A stretch of 64,000 bases of DNA from Hylemonella sp. (lineage in GTDB: Bacteria; Pseudomonadota; Gammaproteobacteria; Burkholderiales; Burkholderiaceae_C): positions 81,047 to 145,046 of the forward strand of contig JAUYQZ010000007.1 of NCBI GenBank assembly GCA_030695415.1, written 5' to 3'. The notes below the pieces were generated by a model. It saw only the letters and a program-made list of their open reading frames with translations. It did no database searches and was not told the DNA's origin. Made by a program: the position numbers and the translations under genes. This document shows positions 47,478 to 56,461 of the stretch, one piece after another (position 1 is the first letter of the stretch; every line of letters starts with the position of its first letter).

Positions 47478-49022
47478 GTGAAACGCAGTTCCAGGTTTGT
47501 TCTCAGCGTCGGCTTTTCTTTGATGCTGCTGTTTCTGGTCCTGATCATTGGCACAGGGCTGCGCAACATGCACCAGATCAAAGGGCGCATGGACGATATC
47601 GTGAATGTGAGCAATGTCAAGAGCACGCACATTGCCAACCTCCGCTCCATCGCGCGGGAGCGCTCCCTGCTCATCTACCACATGATCATCGCGCGCGATC
47701 CCTTCGTGATCGATGAGGATGTGCAGCAGGCGGCCCGGCTCGCAGGCGAATTCGTCAGGATCCGCGATGCGTTTCGTGAGCTCAGCACCAGCGTTGCCGA
47801 GCGGCAGCGGTTCGAGGAGATGATGGACATCGTGGCGCGCTCCAGCGCGCTGCATCAGCAGATCATGGACCTGTTGCAGCGCGGTCAATATGACCGCGCC
47901 AACCGGATCCTGCAGTTGGAATCCCTGGGTGTCCAGAGCCAGTTGCTGTCGTTTTATGACCGCATCCTGGACGAGCAGCGCCGTGTGACCGAGTCGGCTG
48001 CGGCGGCCGCCGGTAGCGAGTACCAGCGCTCGTTCTACCTGATGCTGGTGCTCAGCGGTCTGACCGTTCTGTCCGGCCTGTTCATTTCCTTCTACACCAT
48101 CCGCCGGACCTCGGAGGCCGAAGGCAATCTGCGCGATGCGAACAGGACGCTCGAGGAACGGGTCGGGCGCAGAACGGCCGATCTCCTGCAGGCGAACCAG
48201 GAACTCCAGCACACCATCCGTTCGCTGAACGAAGCGCGCGATCAATTGGTGCAGTCGGAAAAGATGGCCTCGCTCGGCGGCATGGTGGCCGGCATCTCGC
48301 ACGAGATCAACACGCCGCTGGGCATTGCCGTTACGGCCTCGTCCAGCCTGTCCGAAGAGGTACGGAAGCTAAGCCATATCTTCGAAAGCGGCGCCATGAG
48401 GCGATCTGATCTGCAGCACTTCATGGACCATGCCGCCCAGGCGGACGACATCCTGTCCTCAAATCTCAGCCGCGCGGCGGAGCTGATCCACAGCTTCAAG
48501 CAGATCGCGGTGGACCAGTCCCGGGCTGACTGGCGCACGGTGGAGGTCCGCAAATACTTCGACGAAATCCTGCTGAGCCTGCAGCCCGAATACAAGCGAC
48601 GGCCGGTCCAGGTCATCAACGAGGCGCAGGCGGACCTGGTCTGCTCCTGTCAGCCTGGGGCACTGTCGCAGATCGTGAGCAACCTGGTGCTGAACGCGCT
48701 CATTCACGCCTTCGAGCCCGAACAGCAGGGGGTGATACGCCTGGTGGCTCGGCGCGACGGCGAGGAAGTCGAGATTCGCTGCGAGGACGATGGCAAGGGG
48801 ATCGCGGCCGAGCACATCATCCATGTGTTCGAACCCTTTTTCACGACCCGGCGCGGGCGCGGAGGCACCGGCCTGGGTCTGAACATTGTCTACAACCTGG
48901 TCACCTCCCAACTCCAGGGGCGCATCTCGGTGCAGAGTGAGCCCGGTCAGGGCACGGTGTTCACGATCCGGATGCCGGCCCAGCGGCCTGCCGGCGCCGC
49001 CGGCAGCCTCGCTACTGTTTAG
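47478..49022 (+). CDS. Membrane-bound sensor histidine kinase (orphan)
   Basis: The 514-residue protein begins at a GTG. It has two membrane helices (about 8-28 and 190-212) flanking a helical periplasmic sensor domain of about 160 residues, a short coiled coil, a HisKA box (KMASLGGMVAGISHEINTPLGIAVT) and a HATPase domain (NLVLNALIHAF, EDDGKGI, FTTRRGRGGTGLGL). No response regulator gene is next to it, so its partner is elsewhere. Its last 11 bases overlap the convergent hemH end. Confidence 0.92.
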   Translation: MKRSSRFVLSVGFSLMLLFLVLIIGTGLRNMHQIKGRMDDIVNVSNVKSTHIANLRSIARERSLLIYHMIIARDPFVIDEDVQQAARLAGEFVRIRDAFRELSTSVAERQRFEEMMDIVARSSALHQQIMDLLQRGQYDRANRILQLESLGVQSQLLSFYDRILDEQRRVTESAAAAAGSEYQRSFYLMLVLSGLTVLSGLFISFYTIRRTSEAEGNLRDANRTLEERVGRRTADLLQANQELQHTIRSLNEARDQLVQSEKMASLGGMVAGISHEINTPLGIAVTASSSLSEEVRKLSHIFESGAMRRSDLQHFMDHAAQADDILSSNLSRAAELIHSFKQIAVDQSRADWRTVEVRKYFDEILLSLQPEYKRRPVQVINEAQADLVCSCQPGALSQIVSNLVLNALIHAFEPEQQGVIRLVARRDGEEVEIRCEDDGKGIAAEHIIHVFEPFFTTRRGRGGTGLGLNIVYNLVTSQLQGRISVQSEPGQGTVFTIRMPAQRPAGAAGSLATV

Positions 49023-50103
49023 CGCCCAGTGCCAGCGCAGCGGTGCGCGATGCCGTCAGCGCTGCTGTATCCGCGTGCTCGCGGGTCGGCCAGCCAGCCA
49101 GGTGCCGCTCGCTCAGCCGGCCCATGGCCTCAATCCAGTCCGCACTGTCGTTCAGACAGGGGATGTAGTGGAAGTCCTGGCCGCCGGCATGCAGGAAGGC
49201 CTCGCGCGCTTCCTGCGAGATTTCCTCCAGCGTTTCCAGGCAGTCGCCGGTGAAGCCCGGGCAGGCCACGTCGACGCGTTTCACGCCGGACTGCGCCAAC
49301 TGGATCAGCGTGGGCTCGGTATAGGGCTCCAGCCACTTGGCCTTGCCGAAACGCGACTGGAAGGTCACCTGGTACTGTTCCTTGCTCAGACCCAGTGCCT
49401 GCCCCAGCAGGCGCGCGGTCTTGTAGCACTCGCAGTGATAAGGGTCGCCCAGATGCAGGGTGCGCTCGGGCACGCCGTGAAAGCTCAGGACCAGCTTGTC
49501 CGGCTGGCCATGCTCCTGCCAGTAAGCACGGATGCGTTGCGCCAAGGCGGCGATGTAGCCGGCGTCGTCATGGTAATGGTTGATGAAGCGCAGTTCGGGG
49601 ATGGTGCGCGTGCGGGCAGCCCAGTGGTAGACCCCGTCAAATACGCTGGCCGTGGTGGTGCCCGAATACTGCGGATAGGCGGGCAGTATCAGGACGCGCG
49701 TGGCGCCTTCGGCCTTGAGGGCATCGAGTTGCGAGGCAATGGATGGATTGCCGTAGCGCATGGCGTAGCGCACGGTCACCTGCTGGCCCTGCTGTTGCAT
49801 CCAGGCTTGAAGACGCTGCGCCTGTTTCTCGGTCCAGACCCTGAGCGGCGATCCTTCGGGCGTCCAGATCGTGGCGTATTTGGCGGCCGACTTGGCGGGT
49901 CGCAGGCGCAGGATGATGCCGTGCAGGATCAGCCACCAGATCAGCTTGGGGATCTCGACCACGCGGTGGTCGCTCAGGAACTCGGCCAGGTAGCGGCGCA
50001 GTGCCGCGGGCGTGGGGGCGTCGGGCGTGCCCAGGTTGCAGAGCAGGATGGCCGTGGTCGGCGCCTGGCCATGGGTGTACGCGGGTTCTTTTTGGAAGGC
50101 CAT
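49012..50103 (-). CDS. hemH: Ferrochelatase
   Basis: The 363-residue protein has ILLCNLGTPDAPTPAALRRYLAEFLSD, YAMRYGNPSI, LSFHGVPERTLHLGDPY with the catalytic His, and FTGDCLETLEEI. It inserts Fe2+ into protoporphyrin IX. The ATG at 50103 is chosen; its start is only 19 bp from the divergent HAD gene. The 3' end overlaps the sensor kinase gene. Confidence 0.97.
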   Translation of the reverse strand: MAFQKEPAYTHGQAPTTAILLCNLGTPDAPTPAALRRYLAEFLSDHRVVEIPKLIWWLILHGIILRLRPAKSAAKYATIWTPEGSPLRVWTEKQAQRLQAWMQQQGQQVTVRYAMRYGNPSIASQLDALKAEGATRVLILPAYPQYSGTTTASVFDGVYHWAARTRTIPELRFINHYHDDAGYIAALAQRIRAYWQEHGQPDKLVLSFHGVPERTLHLGDPYHCECYKTARLLGQALGLSKEQYQVTFQSRFGKAKWLEPYTEPTLIQLAQSGVKRVDVACPGFTGDCLETLEEISQEAREAFLHAGGQDFHYIPCLNDSADWIEAMGRLSERHLAGWPTREHADTAALTASRTAALALGAKQ

Positions 50104-50122
50104 GCGGTATTCTCGCTCACCT

Positions 50123-50836
50123 ATGTCATCCACGCTCGATGCTTCCCGGATCAAGGCGATATCCCTCGACCTCGACGACACCCTGTGGCCGATCTGGCCC
50201 GTGATTGCGCGCGCCGAGCAAGCGCTGCAGGACTGGCTGCGACCGCACGCCCCGAACACTTCCGTGTGGCTGGCCGATGCCGAACAGCGCCTGGCCCTGC
50301 GCCGCGAGGTGCAGGCCAGCCAACCTGCCATTGGCCACGATCTGCGTGCCCTGCGCCAGGAGCTGATCCGGCGCGCCCTGCAGCGCCATGACGAGGACAC
50401 GGCGCTGGTGGAGCCGGCCTACGAGGTCTTCATTGCCGAGCGCATGCGCGTGGAGCTCTACGATGACGCGCGCCCGGCGCTGGCCTGGCTGGCGCAGCGC
50501 TACCCGGTGGTGGCCCTGTCCAACGGCAATGCCGATGTAAAGCGCATCGGCCTGAGCGAGTTCTTCCATGCCGGCTTCAGTGCCCAGGACTTCGGCGTGG
50601 GCAAACCCGATGCGCGCATCTTCCATGCCGCGGCCGAAGCCGCAGGCGTTTTGCCCCAGGAGGTGCTGCACGTGGGCGACGATGCGGCGCTGGACGTCGT
50701 GGGGGCACTGGACGCCGGCTTGCAGACGGTCTGGGTCAACCGTGGCGGCCACGACTGGGCGCACGAAAGCCATCGCCCGCACGCCACCGTGGTGGACATG
50801 CAGCAGCTCTGTGCACTGCTGGGCGAGCCGGCTTAA
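50123..50836 (+). CDS. HAD-superfamily hydrolase
   Basis: The 237-residue protein has the HAD motifs: ISLDLDDTLW (nucleophile Asp), VALSNGNAD, KPDARIFHAA (Lys) and HVGDDAALDVVGALDAG. It is a subfamily IA phosphatase of unknown substrate. It is divergent from hemH and its last 4 bases overlap the end of the convergent acylase gene. Confidence 0.9.
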   Translation: MSSTLDASRIKAISLDLDDTLWPIWPVIARAEQALQDWLRPHAPNTSVWLADAEQRLALRREVQASQPAIGHDLRALRQELIRRALQRHDEDTALVEPAYEVFIAERMRVELYDDARPALAWLAQRYPVVALSNGNADVKRIGLSEFFHAGFSAQDFGVGKPDARIFHAAAEAAGVLPQEVLHVGDDAALDVVGALDAGLQTVWVNRGGHDWAHESHRPHATVVDMQQLCALLGEPA

Positions 50837-53259
50837 GGCGCCGGCTGCAGCAGCAGCGTGCTGCGTGTGGCGTTCTTCACGTCCGCCGGGTTCAGGTGCA
50901 TGGGCTGGTAGCGTCCAGCAATGAAGTCCTGCGCCTGGTCGGCGTAGTGGGGGTCGAGGAGCGCGCCACTCTGGCCCACCGGGTTGATGCCCAGCGCCTT
51001 GCCGGCATCCGCGAAGTCGATCAGACGGCGTGTCGAGGGGCCGTAGACCACGCTCCAGGGCGCGGGGCCCAAGGCGTGGGCCAGGTTGTTGGGGATCTCG
51101 CGCCCGCCGGGCACCTCCAGCGGGCCCACGTTGAACAGCTTGTCCAATGGCTTCAGACGCCCCAGCGGGTGGCCGTGGGTCAGGGTGTGGTTGCTCCCCC
51201 AGGTCCAGCCTGGCAGGGAGATGCCGCGCAGGTCCTGCAGGTGTTTGATGGTGGCGCGCCAGGCCTGCTGCAGGATGTCGTTGCGGTTTTCTTTCTGCTT
51301 GGTGCGGCGGTTGTCCCACCAGGGTGATTGCGGATCGGCGACCAGGCGCGGCAGGGCGTGGTCGATGGCGCGCGTGCGCAGCAGATTGCCGAACTGCACT
51401 TCGCCCATTTCGTCGGCCATGGCGGCCTTGGCAAGTTCGTAGAGAAACTGGTTGAAAACGGTGGGTGAGATGCTGCTGGTGTTGTGGCGACCATCCCATT
51501 CGGCCATCTGGTCAATCAGCGAGCGCTCGACCGAGTCGGTGGTGAGTTCCCGCAGGAGCGGGAGCAGCGGGCGCAGCACGCGCGGCCCGTAGTCGGTCTG
51601 CTCGTCAAGCTGCAGGGCCTGGCTGTTCTGCAGGTTCCAGAAGGTGTTGGCAGGGCGCAGCAGCTGGTCCAGGCGCCGCGCGCGGTCGGGCAGGTTGTAG
51701 TAGCCGGGAACCGGGACGCCGCTGCGCGGCACGGGCTGGTGGTTGGCCGAAACGATGTAGCCGCGCGCCGGGTTTTCTTCCTGTGGGTTGTCGGCAAAGC
51801 GGTAGTAGCCAGGCTTGTCGGCCTGCCCGCTGCCGCCATCGAGGATGAAGCTCGGGTTCACGCCGGGGGGGCGCTGCACGAGCCTCGCCGCAGCCCACCA
51901 GCCGATGTCCCCGGTCGCATTGGCCCAGACCACGTTCAGGCCTGGGGCGTGGATCTTGCTGGCGGCGTTGCGCGCCTTGGCCAGGGAGTCGGCACGGTTG
52001 AGTTCGTAGAAAGCGTCAAGGACCGGGTTCTCGGTGTCCAGAAAGGCCCACCACAGGGCGATCGGTGCCTTGCCCAGGCTGTCGGGGAAGGCCTGGTTGA
52101 TCAGCGGGCCGTGGGGCGAGCGGGTCAGGGTGATGCTGACCGGATCAGCGCCTTTCACGACGATGGTTTCGGTGCGGTTTTCCAGTGCCACCCACTGCCC
52201 CTGGTGCCAGACCTGGCCGGGCTTGTCCGGGTTCACCTTCAGGGCCACCAGGTCCATATCGTCGTTCTGGAACATCGTCAGGCTCCAGCCGAAGTCGCGG
52301 TTGTGTCCCAGCAGGGCGAAGGGATTGAGCGCCTGGTGGTGGCCGTAGAGCTCGAAGCCGGGGGCGCTGAGATGTGCCTCGTACCAGACCGCCGGCAGCG
52401 AGTAGGCAATGTGCGGGTCGCCAGCCAGCAGGGGTTTTCCGCTGGCGGTGCGCCGCCCGGACACGGCCCAGGCATTGCTGCCTTCAAACAGGGGCACGCC
52501 GGCCAGTTCCATGGCCTGCTGGCTGACCTCGGCCACGCGTGCCAGTGCCTGCCAGTCGGCTGCGGCCAGCTTGCGCGCAGAGCTGTTGTTCGCCATCGGA
52601 CCGACCACTCCCAGAGGCTGCCATTCCAGATCGAAGACCTGCAGGTAGTCCGGTCCGAGCTGATCCCGCACATAGGTCAGCGCGGGTTCGGTGCGCAAGG
52701 CGGCGGCGAAGCTGTAGGCCAGGTAGCCGGCCACGGCCAGGGTGTCGACCGGCGTGTAAGGCTGGGGCTGGATGCGCAGCAGCTCGAACTCGACGGGCAG
52801 GGGACGGGTGTCCTGGAACTCGTTGACGCCGTCCAGATAGGCCAGCAGGCCTTGCCACGCGGGGCTGCTGCGGTCGACGGACTTGATTCTTTGTTCGGCG
52901 TTGGCCCGCAGTTCCAGCGTGCGGAAGAGACGATCGGTGTCGAGCAGCTTGGGCCCCAGGATCTCGGCGAGTTCACCGCGGGCCAGGCGCCTGACCATTT
53001 CCATCTGGAACAGACGGTCCTGCGCGTGCAGGAAACCCAGGGCGCGGTAGAGGTCGGTCTCGTTCTGCGCCTGCAGGTGCGGCACACCACGCTCGTCCCA
53101 GCTGACCTGGACTGGTGTCTTGAGCTGGCTCAGCACCAGCGTGCCGCTGCGCTGGGGCAGTTTGTCGCGGGCATACCAGACCCCTGCCGCCACGGCAATG
53201 GCCAACATGGTGAGCAAGACGATGAACAGGACAAAGAAGACCTTGAAGGTACGTTTCAT
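50833..53259 (-). CDS. Penicillin acylase-family (Ntn hydrolase) protein
   Basis: The 808-residue protein has an N-terminal membrane anchor (about 5-28), then the acylase alpha part (about 60-250, GFLHAQDRLFQMEMVRRLARGELAE). The beta part begins at about residue 263 with SNAWAVSGRRTASGKPLLAGDPH, where the Ser is the self-processing nucleophile. Relatives hydrolyse beta-lactams or acyl-homoserine lactones; the real substrate cannot be told. The start at 53259 gives MKRTFKVFF. Its stop overlaps the HAD gene. Confidence 0.93.
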   Translation of the reverse strand: MKRTFKVFFVLFIVLLTMLAIAVAAGVWYARDKLPQRSGTLVLSQLKTPVQVSWDERGVPHLQAQNETDLYRALGFLHAQDRLFQMEMVRRLARGELAEILGPKLLDTDRLFRTLELRANAEQRIKSVDRSSPAWQGLLAYLDGVNEFQDTRPLPVEFELLRIQPQPYTPVDTLAVAGYLAYSFAAALRTEPALTYVRDQLGPDYLQVFDLEWQPLGVVGPMANNSSARKLAAADWQALARVAEVSQQAMELAGVPLFEGSNAWAVSGRRTASGKPLLAGDPHIAYSLPAVWYEAHLSAPGFELYGHHQALNPFALLGHNRDFGWSLTMFQNDDMDLVALKVNPDKPGQVWHQGQWVALENRTETIVVKGADPVSITLTRSPHGPLINQAFPDSLGKAPIALWWAFLDTENPVLDAFYELNRADSLAKARNAASKIHAPGLNVVWANATGDIGWWAAARLVQRPPGVNPSFILDGGSGQADKPGYYRFADNPQEENPARGYIVSANHQPVPRSGVPVPGYYNLPDRARRLDQLLRPANTFWNLQNSQALQLDEQTDYGPRVLRPLLPLLRELTTDSVERSLIDQMAEWDGRHNTSSISPTVFNQFLYELAKAAMADEMGEVQFGNLLRTRAIDHALPRLVADPQSPWWDNRRTKQKENRNDILQQAWRATIKHLQDLRGISLPGWTWGSNHTLTHGHPLGRLKPLDKLFNVGPLEVPGGREIPNNLAHALGPAPWSVVYGPSTRRLIDFADAGKALGINPVGQSGALLDPHYADQAQDFIAGRYQPMHLNPADVKNATRSTLLLQPAP

Positions 53260-53358
53260 CTCGGCGGGGTCTCCTGGTTTGAGTGAGGAACTGTTGATCC
53301 TGGTGCGACGATGGCGCAACATGCATACGCAACGCTTTTCCTCATGGCTGCCTTTGTA

Positions 53359-54642
53359 TCACCTCGTCAGGGCCTGCACAGCCGCCACGCCGCTGCGAAC
53401 GGCGCCTTCCAGCGTGGCCGGGTAGGGGCCTGCGATGTAATCGCCGCAGGCCAGCAGGCCGGGCGCAATCGCGGAGGGCGGGCGCTGCAGGCCGGGGGTG
53501 CAAGCGAAGGTCGCGCGTTTTTCGACCACGGTCTGTACGGCCTGCAGGTCCAGGCCCAGTTGGCTGCGGGCCTGTTGCAGGACCTGGGCCTGAATCGTCT
53601 CGCGCTCCCCCTGGCTGGCGCTGACCACGAAGGCCAGCAGGCCGGGTGTTCCGCCGAGCTGGCCGCGGTCGAAGACGAACTGCGCCGGATGCTGTGCGTC
53701 GTGGCGCAGGGCCAGCATGGGGGTCTTCAGTCTGGCGCTCCCTGCCCAGGCGTAGACGGTGGTGATGGCTTCGAAGTGCAGGGCGGCTGCCGTGGCCGCC
53801 CAGCCAAGCAGTGCCCTTGAATCCGGCATGGCGTTTGCTGCGCCAGCGACGAGGCGCGCTGCCTCGGTCGAGGGGCAGGCCAGCAGCACCTGGTCGAAGG
53901 CCTGGCCATCAATCAAGCAGGTATGGCCCACGGGCTGCAGTGACTGGATGCGCGTACCCACATGGACGCTTGCCCCCTGCTGCGCCAGCCAGCGGGCGGC
54001 CGCCTGCGGAAACAGGGCGGACAGGTCGATGCGGGGCAGCAGCAACTGTGAGCCGCCGGGCACGCTGAAGAGGGCATCGCGCAGCACGTGAAGGAAGACT
54101 TGTGCGCTGGCCTGGTGGGCGGGTGTGTTCAGGGCCGACACGCACAGCGGCTCGATCAGCTCCTGCATCACCTGGGGGCCAAGCGAGCGGCACAGGTCGG
54201 CCACCGAGAGTTGCACCTCGCATTCGAACCCCCGGAGTTTCCAGCCCAGGGCTGCGCGCAACAGGCCCAGGCGCTCCCGCAGCGGCCAGCTGCGGGTGCC
54301 CAGGATGCCCGCCAGCACGTCCAGCGGAACGGGCAGGCGCGGCAATTGCAGGCCGGCCCCATCGGGGAATTTCAGGGTCAGCGGCAGTCCTTGCAGCGCG
54401 GCCTCCGTGTCCACACCGACCTGTCGCATCAGGCGCAGCGTCTCGGTGTAGGCGCCGATCAGGATGTGCTGGCCGTTGTCCAGCGCGACGACGCGTCCAT
54501 CAGGCAGGTGGCCTTCCAGGCCTCGTGCTCTTCCGCCGAGGATACGGGCGGCTTCAAACACGGTGACCTCATGGCCGGCCTGTGTCGCGGCCACCGCTGC
54601 GGCCATGCCGGCCCAGCCGGCGCCGACGATGGCAACTTTCAC
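53359..54642 (-). CDS. hpnE: Hydroxysqualene dehydroxylase HpnE
   Basis: The 427-residue amine-oxidase-type flavoprotein starts at GTG 54642 with VAIVGAGWAGMAAAVAATQAGHEVTVFEAARILGGRAR, the FAD-binding fold. It ends GLLACGDYIAGPYPATLEGAVRSG. HpnE reduces hydroxysqualene to squalene. The start overlaps the hpnD stop by 4 bp, so the two are coupled. Confidence 0.93.
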   Translation of the reverse strand: MKVAIVGAGWAGMAAAVAATQAGHEVTVFEAARILGGRARGLEGHLPDGRVVALDNGQHILIGAYTETLRLMRQVGVDTEAALQGLPLTLKFPDGAGLQLPRLPVPLDVLAGILGTRSWPLRERLGLLRAALGWKLRGFECEVQLSVADLCRSLGPQVMQELIEPLCVSALNTPAHQASAQVFLHVLRDALFSVPGGSQLLLPRIDLSALFPQAAARWLAQQGASVHVGTRIQSLQPVGHTCLIDGQAFDQVLLACPSTEAARLVAGAANAMPDSRALLGWAATAAALHFEAITTVYAWAGSARLKTPMLALRHDAQHPAQFVFDRGQLGGTPGLLAFVVSASQGERETIQAQVLQQARSQLGLDLQAVQTVVEKRATFACTPGLQRPPSAIAPGLLACGDYIAGPYPATLEGAVRSGVAAVQALTR

Positions 54643-55478
54643 ATCTTCCCCAGCGCCTGCACTCGCCAGGCCAGCCATAGCTTGCGCAGGGGTGTGAGGC
54701 TGATGCGCTGGTGCAGCACCTGGAAGTTGTCGCGCTCGATCTCGCGCAGCAGGGTGCGGTAGATGCTGGCCATCATCAGCCCCGGCTTTTGGGCGCGGCG
54801 GTCGGCCTCGGGCAGCAGGGCCAGCGCCTCGTCGTAGAGGCGGTGGGCGCGTTCCGCCTGGAACTTCATCAGCGCTGTGAAGCGCTCCGAGGGCTGGCGC
54901 TTGAGCAGTTCGTGCGCCTTGACCTCGAACTGCTGCAGTTCGTTGACCGGCAGGTAGATGCGGCCGCGCAAGGCGTCCTCGCCGACGTCGCGGATGATGT
55001 TGGTCAGCTGGAAGGCCAGGCCCAGGGTGTGGGCGTAGCGTGTGGTCTGTTCCTCGGTCTGGCCGAAGATGCGCGCCGCCACTTCGCCCACCACGCCGGC
55101 CACCAGGTGGCAGTAACGCTGCAGGGCAGGGTAGTCCAGGTAGCGGGTCTGCTGCAGGTCCATCTGGCAGCCTTCGATCACGGCCAGCAGATGGCGGGCC
55201 TCGATACCGTAGATGGGGGCATGCGGCATCAGGGCCTGCAGCACCGGGTGGGTGGGCTGGCCGGCATAGGCGCGAAGCACTTCGGCCTCCCACCAGGCCA
55301 GCTTGGTCTGGGCCACGCCGGGGTCGGACACCTCGTCCACCACGTCGTCCACCTCGCGGCAGAAAGCGTAGAAGGCGGTGATCGCGGCGCGCCGGGGCTT
55401 GGGCAGGAAGAGGAAGGCGTAATAGAAGCTGCTGCCGGAGGCGACGGCTTTTTGCTGGACGTAGGTCTCGGGCGTCAT
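54639..55478 (-). CDS. hpnD: Presqualene diphosphate synthase HpnD
   Basis: The 279-residue protein is a squalene/phytoene synthase: FYAFCREVDDVVDEVSD is the first aspartate-rich motif and LTNIIRDVGEDALRGRIYLP the second. It condenses two farnesyl diphosphates. It sits 34 bp after hpnC and overlaps hpnE. Confidence 0.94.
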   Translation of the reverse strand: MTPETYVQQKAVASGSSFYYAFLFLPKPRRAAITAFYAFCREVDDVVDEVSDPGVAQTKLAWWEAEVLRAYAGQPTHPVLQALMPHAPIYGIEARHLLAVIEGCQMDLQQTRYLDYPALQRYCHLVAGVVGEVAARIFGQTEEQTTRYAHTLGLAFQLTNIIRDVGEDALRGRIYLPVNELQQFEVKAHELLKRQPSERFTALMKFQAERAHRLYDEALALLPEADRRAQKPGLMMASIYRTLLREIERDNFQVLHQRISLTPLRKLWLAWRVQALGKM

Positions 55479-55512
55479 GGGTTTGATTGTCGCTGCATCA
55501 GGGGCCGTCGCT

Positions 55513-56391
55513 TCACATCCACAGGCTGCGCCACAGCAGCCGCGGGGCGTCGGCCGCGCCGACCGTGGGGCGATGCTGCACGCTGTTGAAACCCAGGGCC
55601 TCGATCTTGTCGAGGATGCGCAGGCCGCCTTGCACCACCAGGCGCAGTTCCCAGCCGGCGCGGCCCGGGATGCGGTGCACCAGCGGTGCGCCCTGCTGCA
55701 TGAGGGCGCGCGCGGCCTGTACCTGTGCAGCGATCAGGGCCAGGATGCGGGGAGTGGGTGTGAGGGCGGCCAATTCCTCGCGCCGCACGCCCTGCGCGGC
55801 GCAGTCCGCGTCGGTCAGGTAGTGGCGCCCGCGCGGGATGTCGCGGCTCAGGTCCTGCCAGAAGTTGATGAGTTGCAGGGCGCTGCAGATGGCATCACTC
55901 TCGCGCAATGCGGTTTCGTCCTGCACGCCATAGAGGTGCAGGAGCAGGCGGCCCACCGGGTTGGCCGAGCGGCGGCAGTAGTCCAGCAGTTCGGCATGGT
56001 CGGCATAACTGGCCCCGTCACGGGTTTTGCGGACGTCCTGCGCAAAGGCGTCGAGCAGGTCGTCCAGCAGCGGCACGGGCAGGCGGAAAGCGGCCTGCAT
56101 GGCCTTCAGTGGGTCGAAGACCTGGGGCCATCGTCCGCTGTGGGCCTGGCCCTGGGCCACGGCCAGCAGGTCGGCCCGGTAGGCGCCCAGATCGTCCAGG
56201 CGCTGCTGGGTGGAGGCGTCTCCCTCGTCGGCGATGTCGTCGGCCGTGCGGGCATAGTGATAAATCGCGGCGATGGGCGGCCGAAGCCGCGGCGGGCATA
56301 GCCAGGAGGCGACCGGGAAGTTTTCGTAGTGCTCGACCGGCGAGATGGGGATGGGCTTGTTCACCTCGGGGATTCTCGCCCGGCTTGACAT
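55513..56391 (-). CDS. hpnC: Hydroxysqualene synthase HpnC
   Basis: The 292-residue squalene/phytoene synthase family protein has YHYARTADDIADEGD and LINFWQDLSRDIPRGRHYLT. In the three-step route it converts presqualene diphosphate to hydroxysqualene. With HpnD and HpnE it makes squalene, usually for hopanoids; no squalene-hopene cyclase gene is in the window. It is divergent from the efflux adaptor gene. Confidence 0.93.
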   Translation of the reverse strand: MSSRARIPEVNKPIPISPVEHYENFPVASWLCPPRLRPPIAAIYHYARTADDIADEGDASTQQRLDDLGAYRADLLAVAQGQAHSGRWPQVFDPLKAMQAAFRLPVPLLDDLLDAFAQDVRKTRDGASYADHAELLDYCRRSANPVGRLLLHLYGVQDETALRESDAICSALQLINFWQDLSRDIPRGRHYLTDADCAAQGVRREELAALTPTPRILALIAAQVQAARALMQQGAPLVHRIPGRAGWELRLVVQGGLRILDKIEALGFNSVQHRPTVGAADAPRLLWRSLWM

Positions 56392-56410
56392 AGATCGGGT
56401 TTTTACCTAG

Positions 56411-56430
56411 ATTACTGACCAGTCGGTTAT
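56411..56430. promoter_or_regulatory. Candidate operator (imperfect palindrome) upstream of the RND genes
   Basis: ATTACTGAC-CA-GTCGGTTAT is a 20-bp palindrome with 7 of 9 matching pairs, in the 70-bp spacer between hpnC and the adaptor gene. This ACTGAC/GTCAGT pattern is common in TetR/AcrR sites that control RND efflux operons. No TetR gene is in the window. Confidence 0.5.
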
Positions 56431-56461
56431 TAATTAAAAACTCATTCTGGAACCTCCCGCC

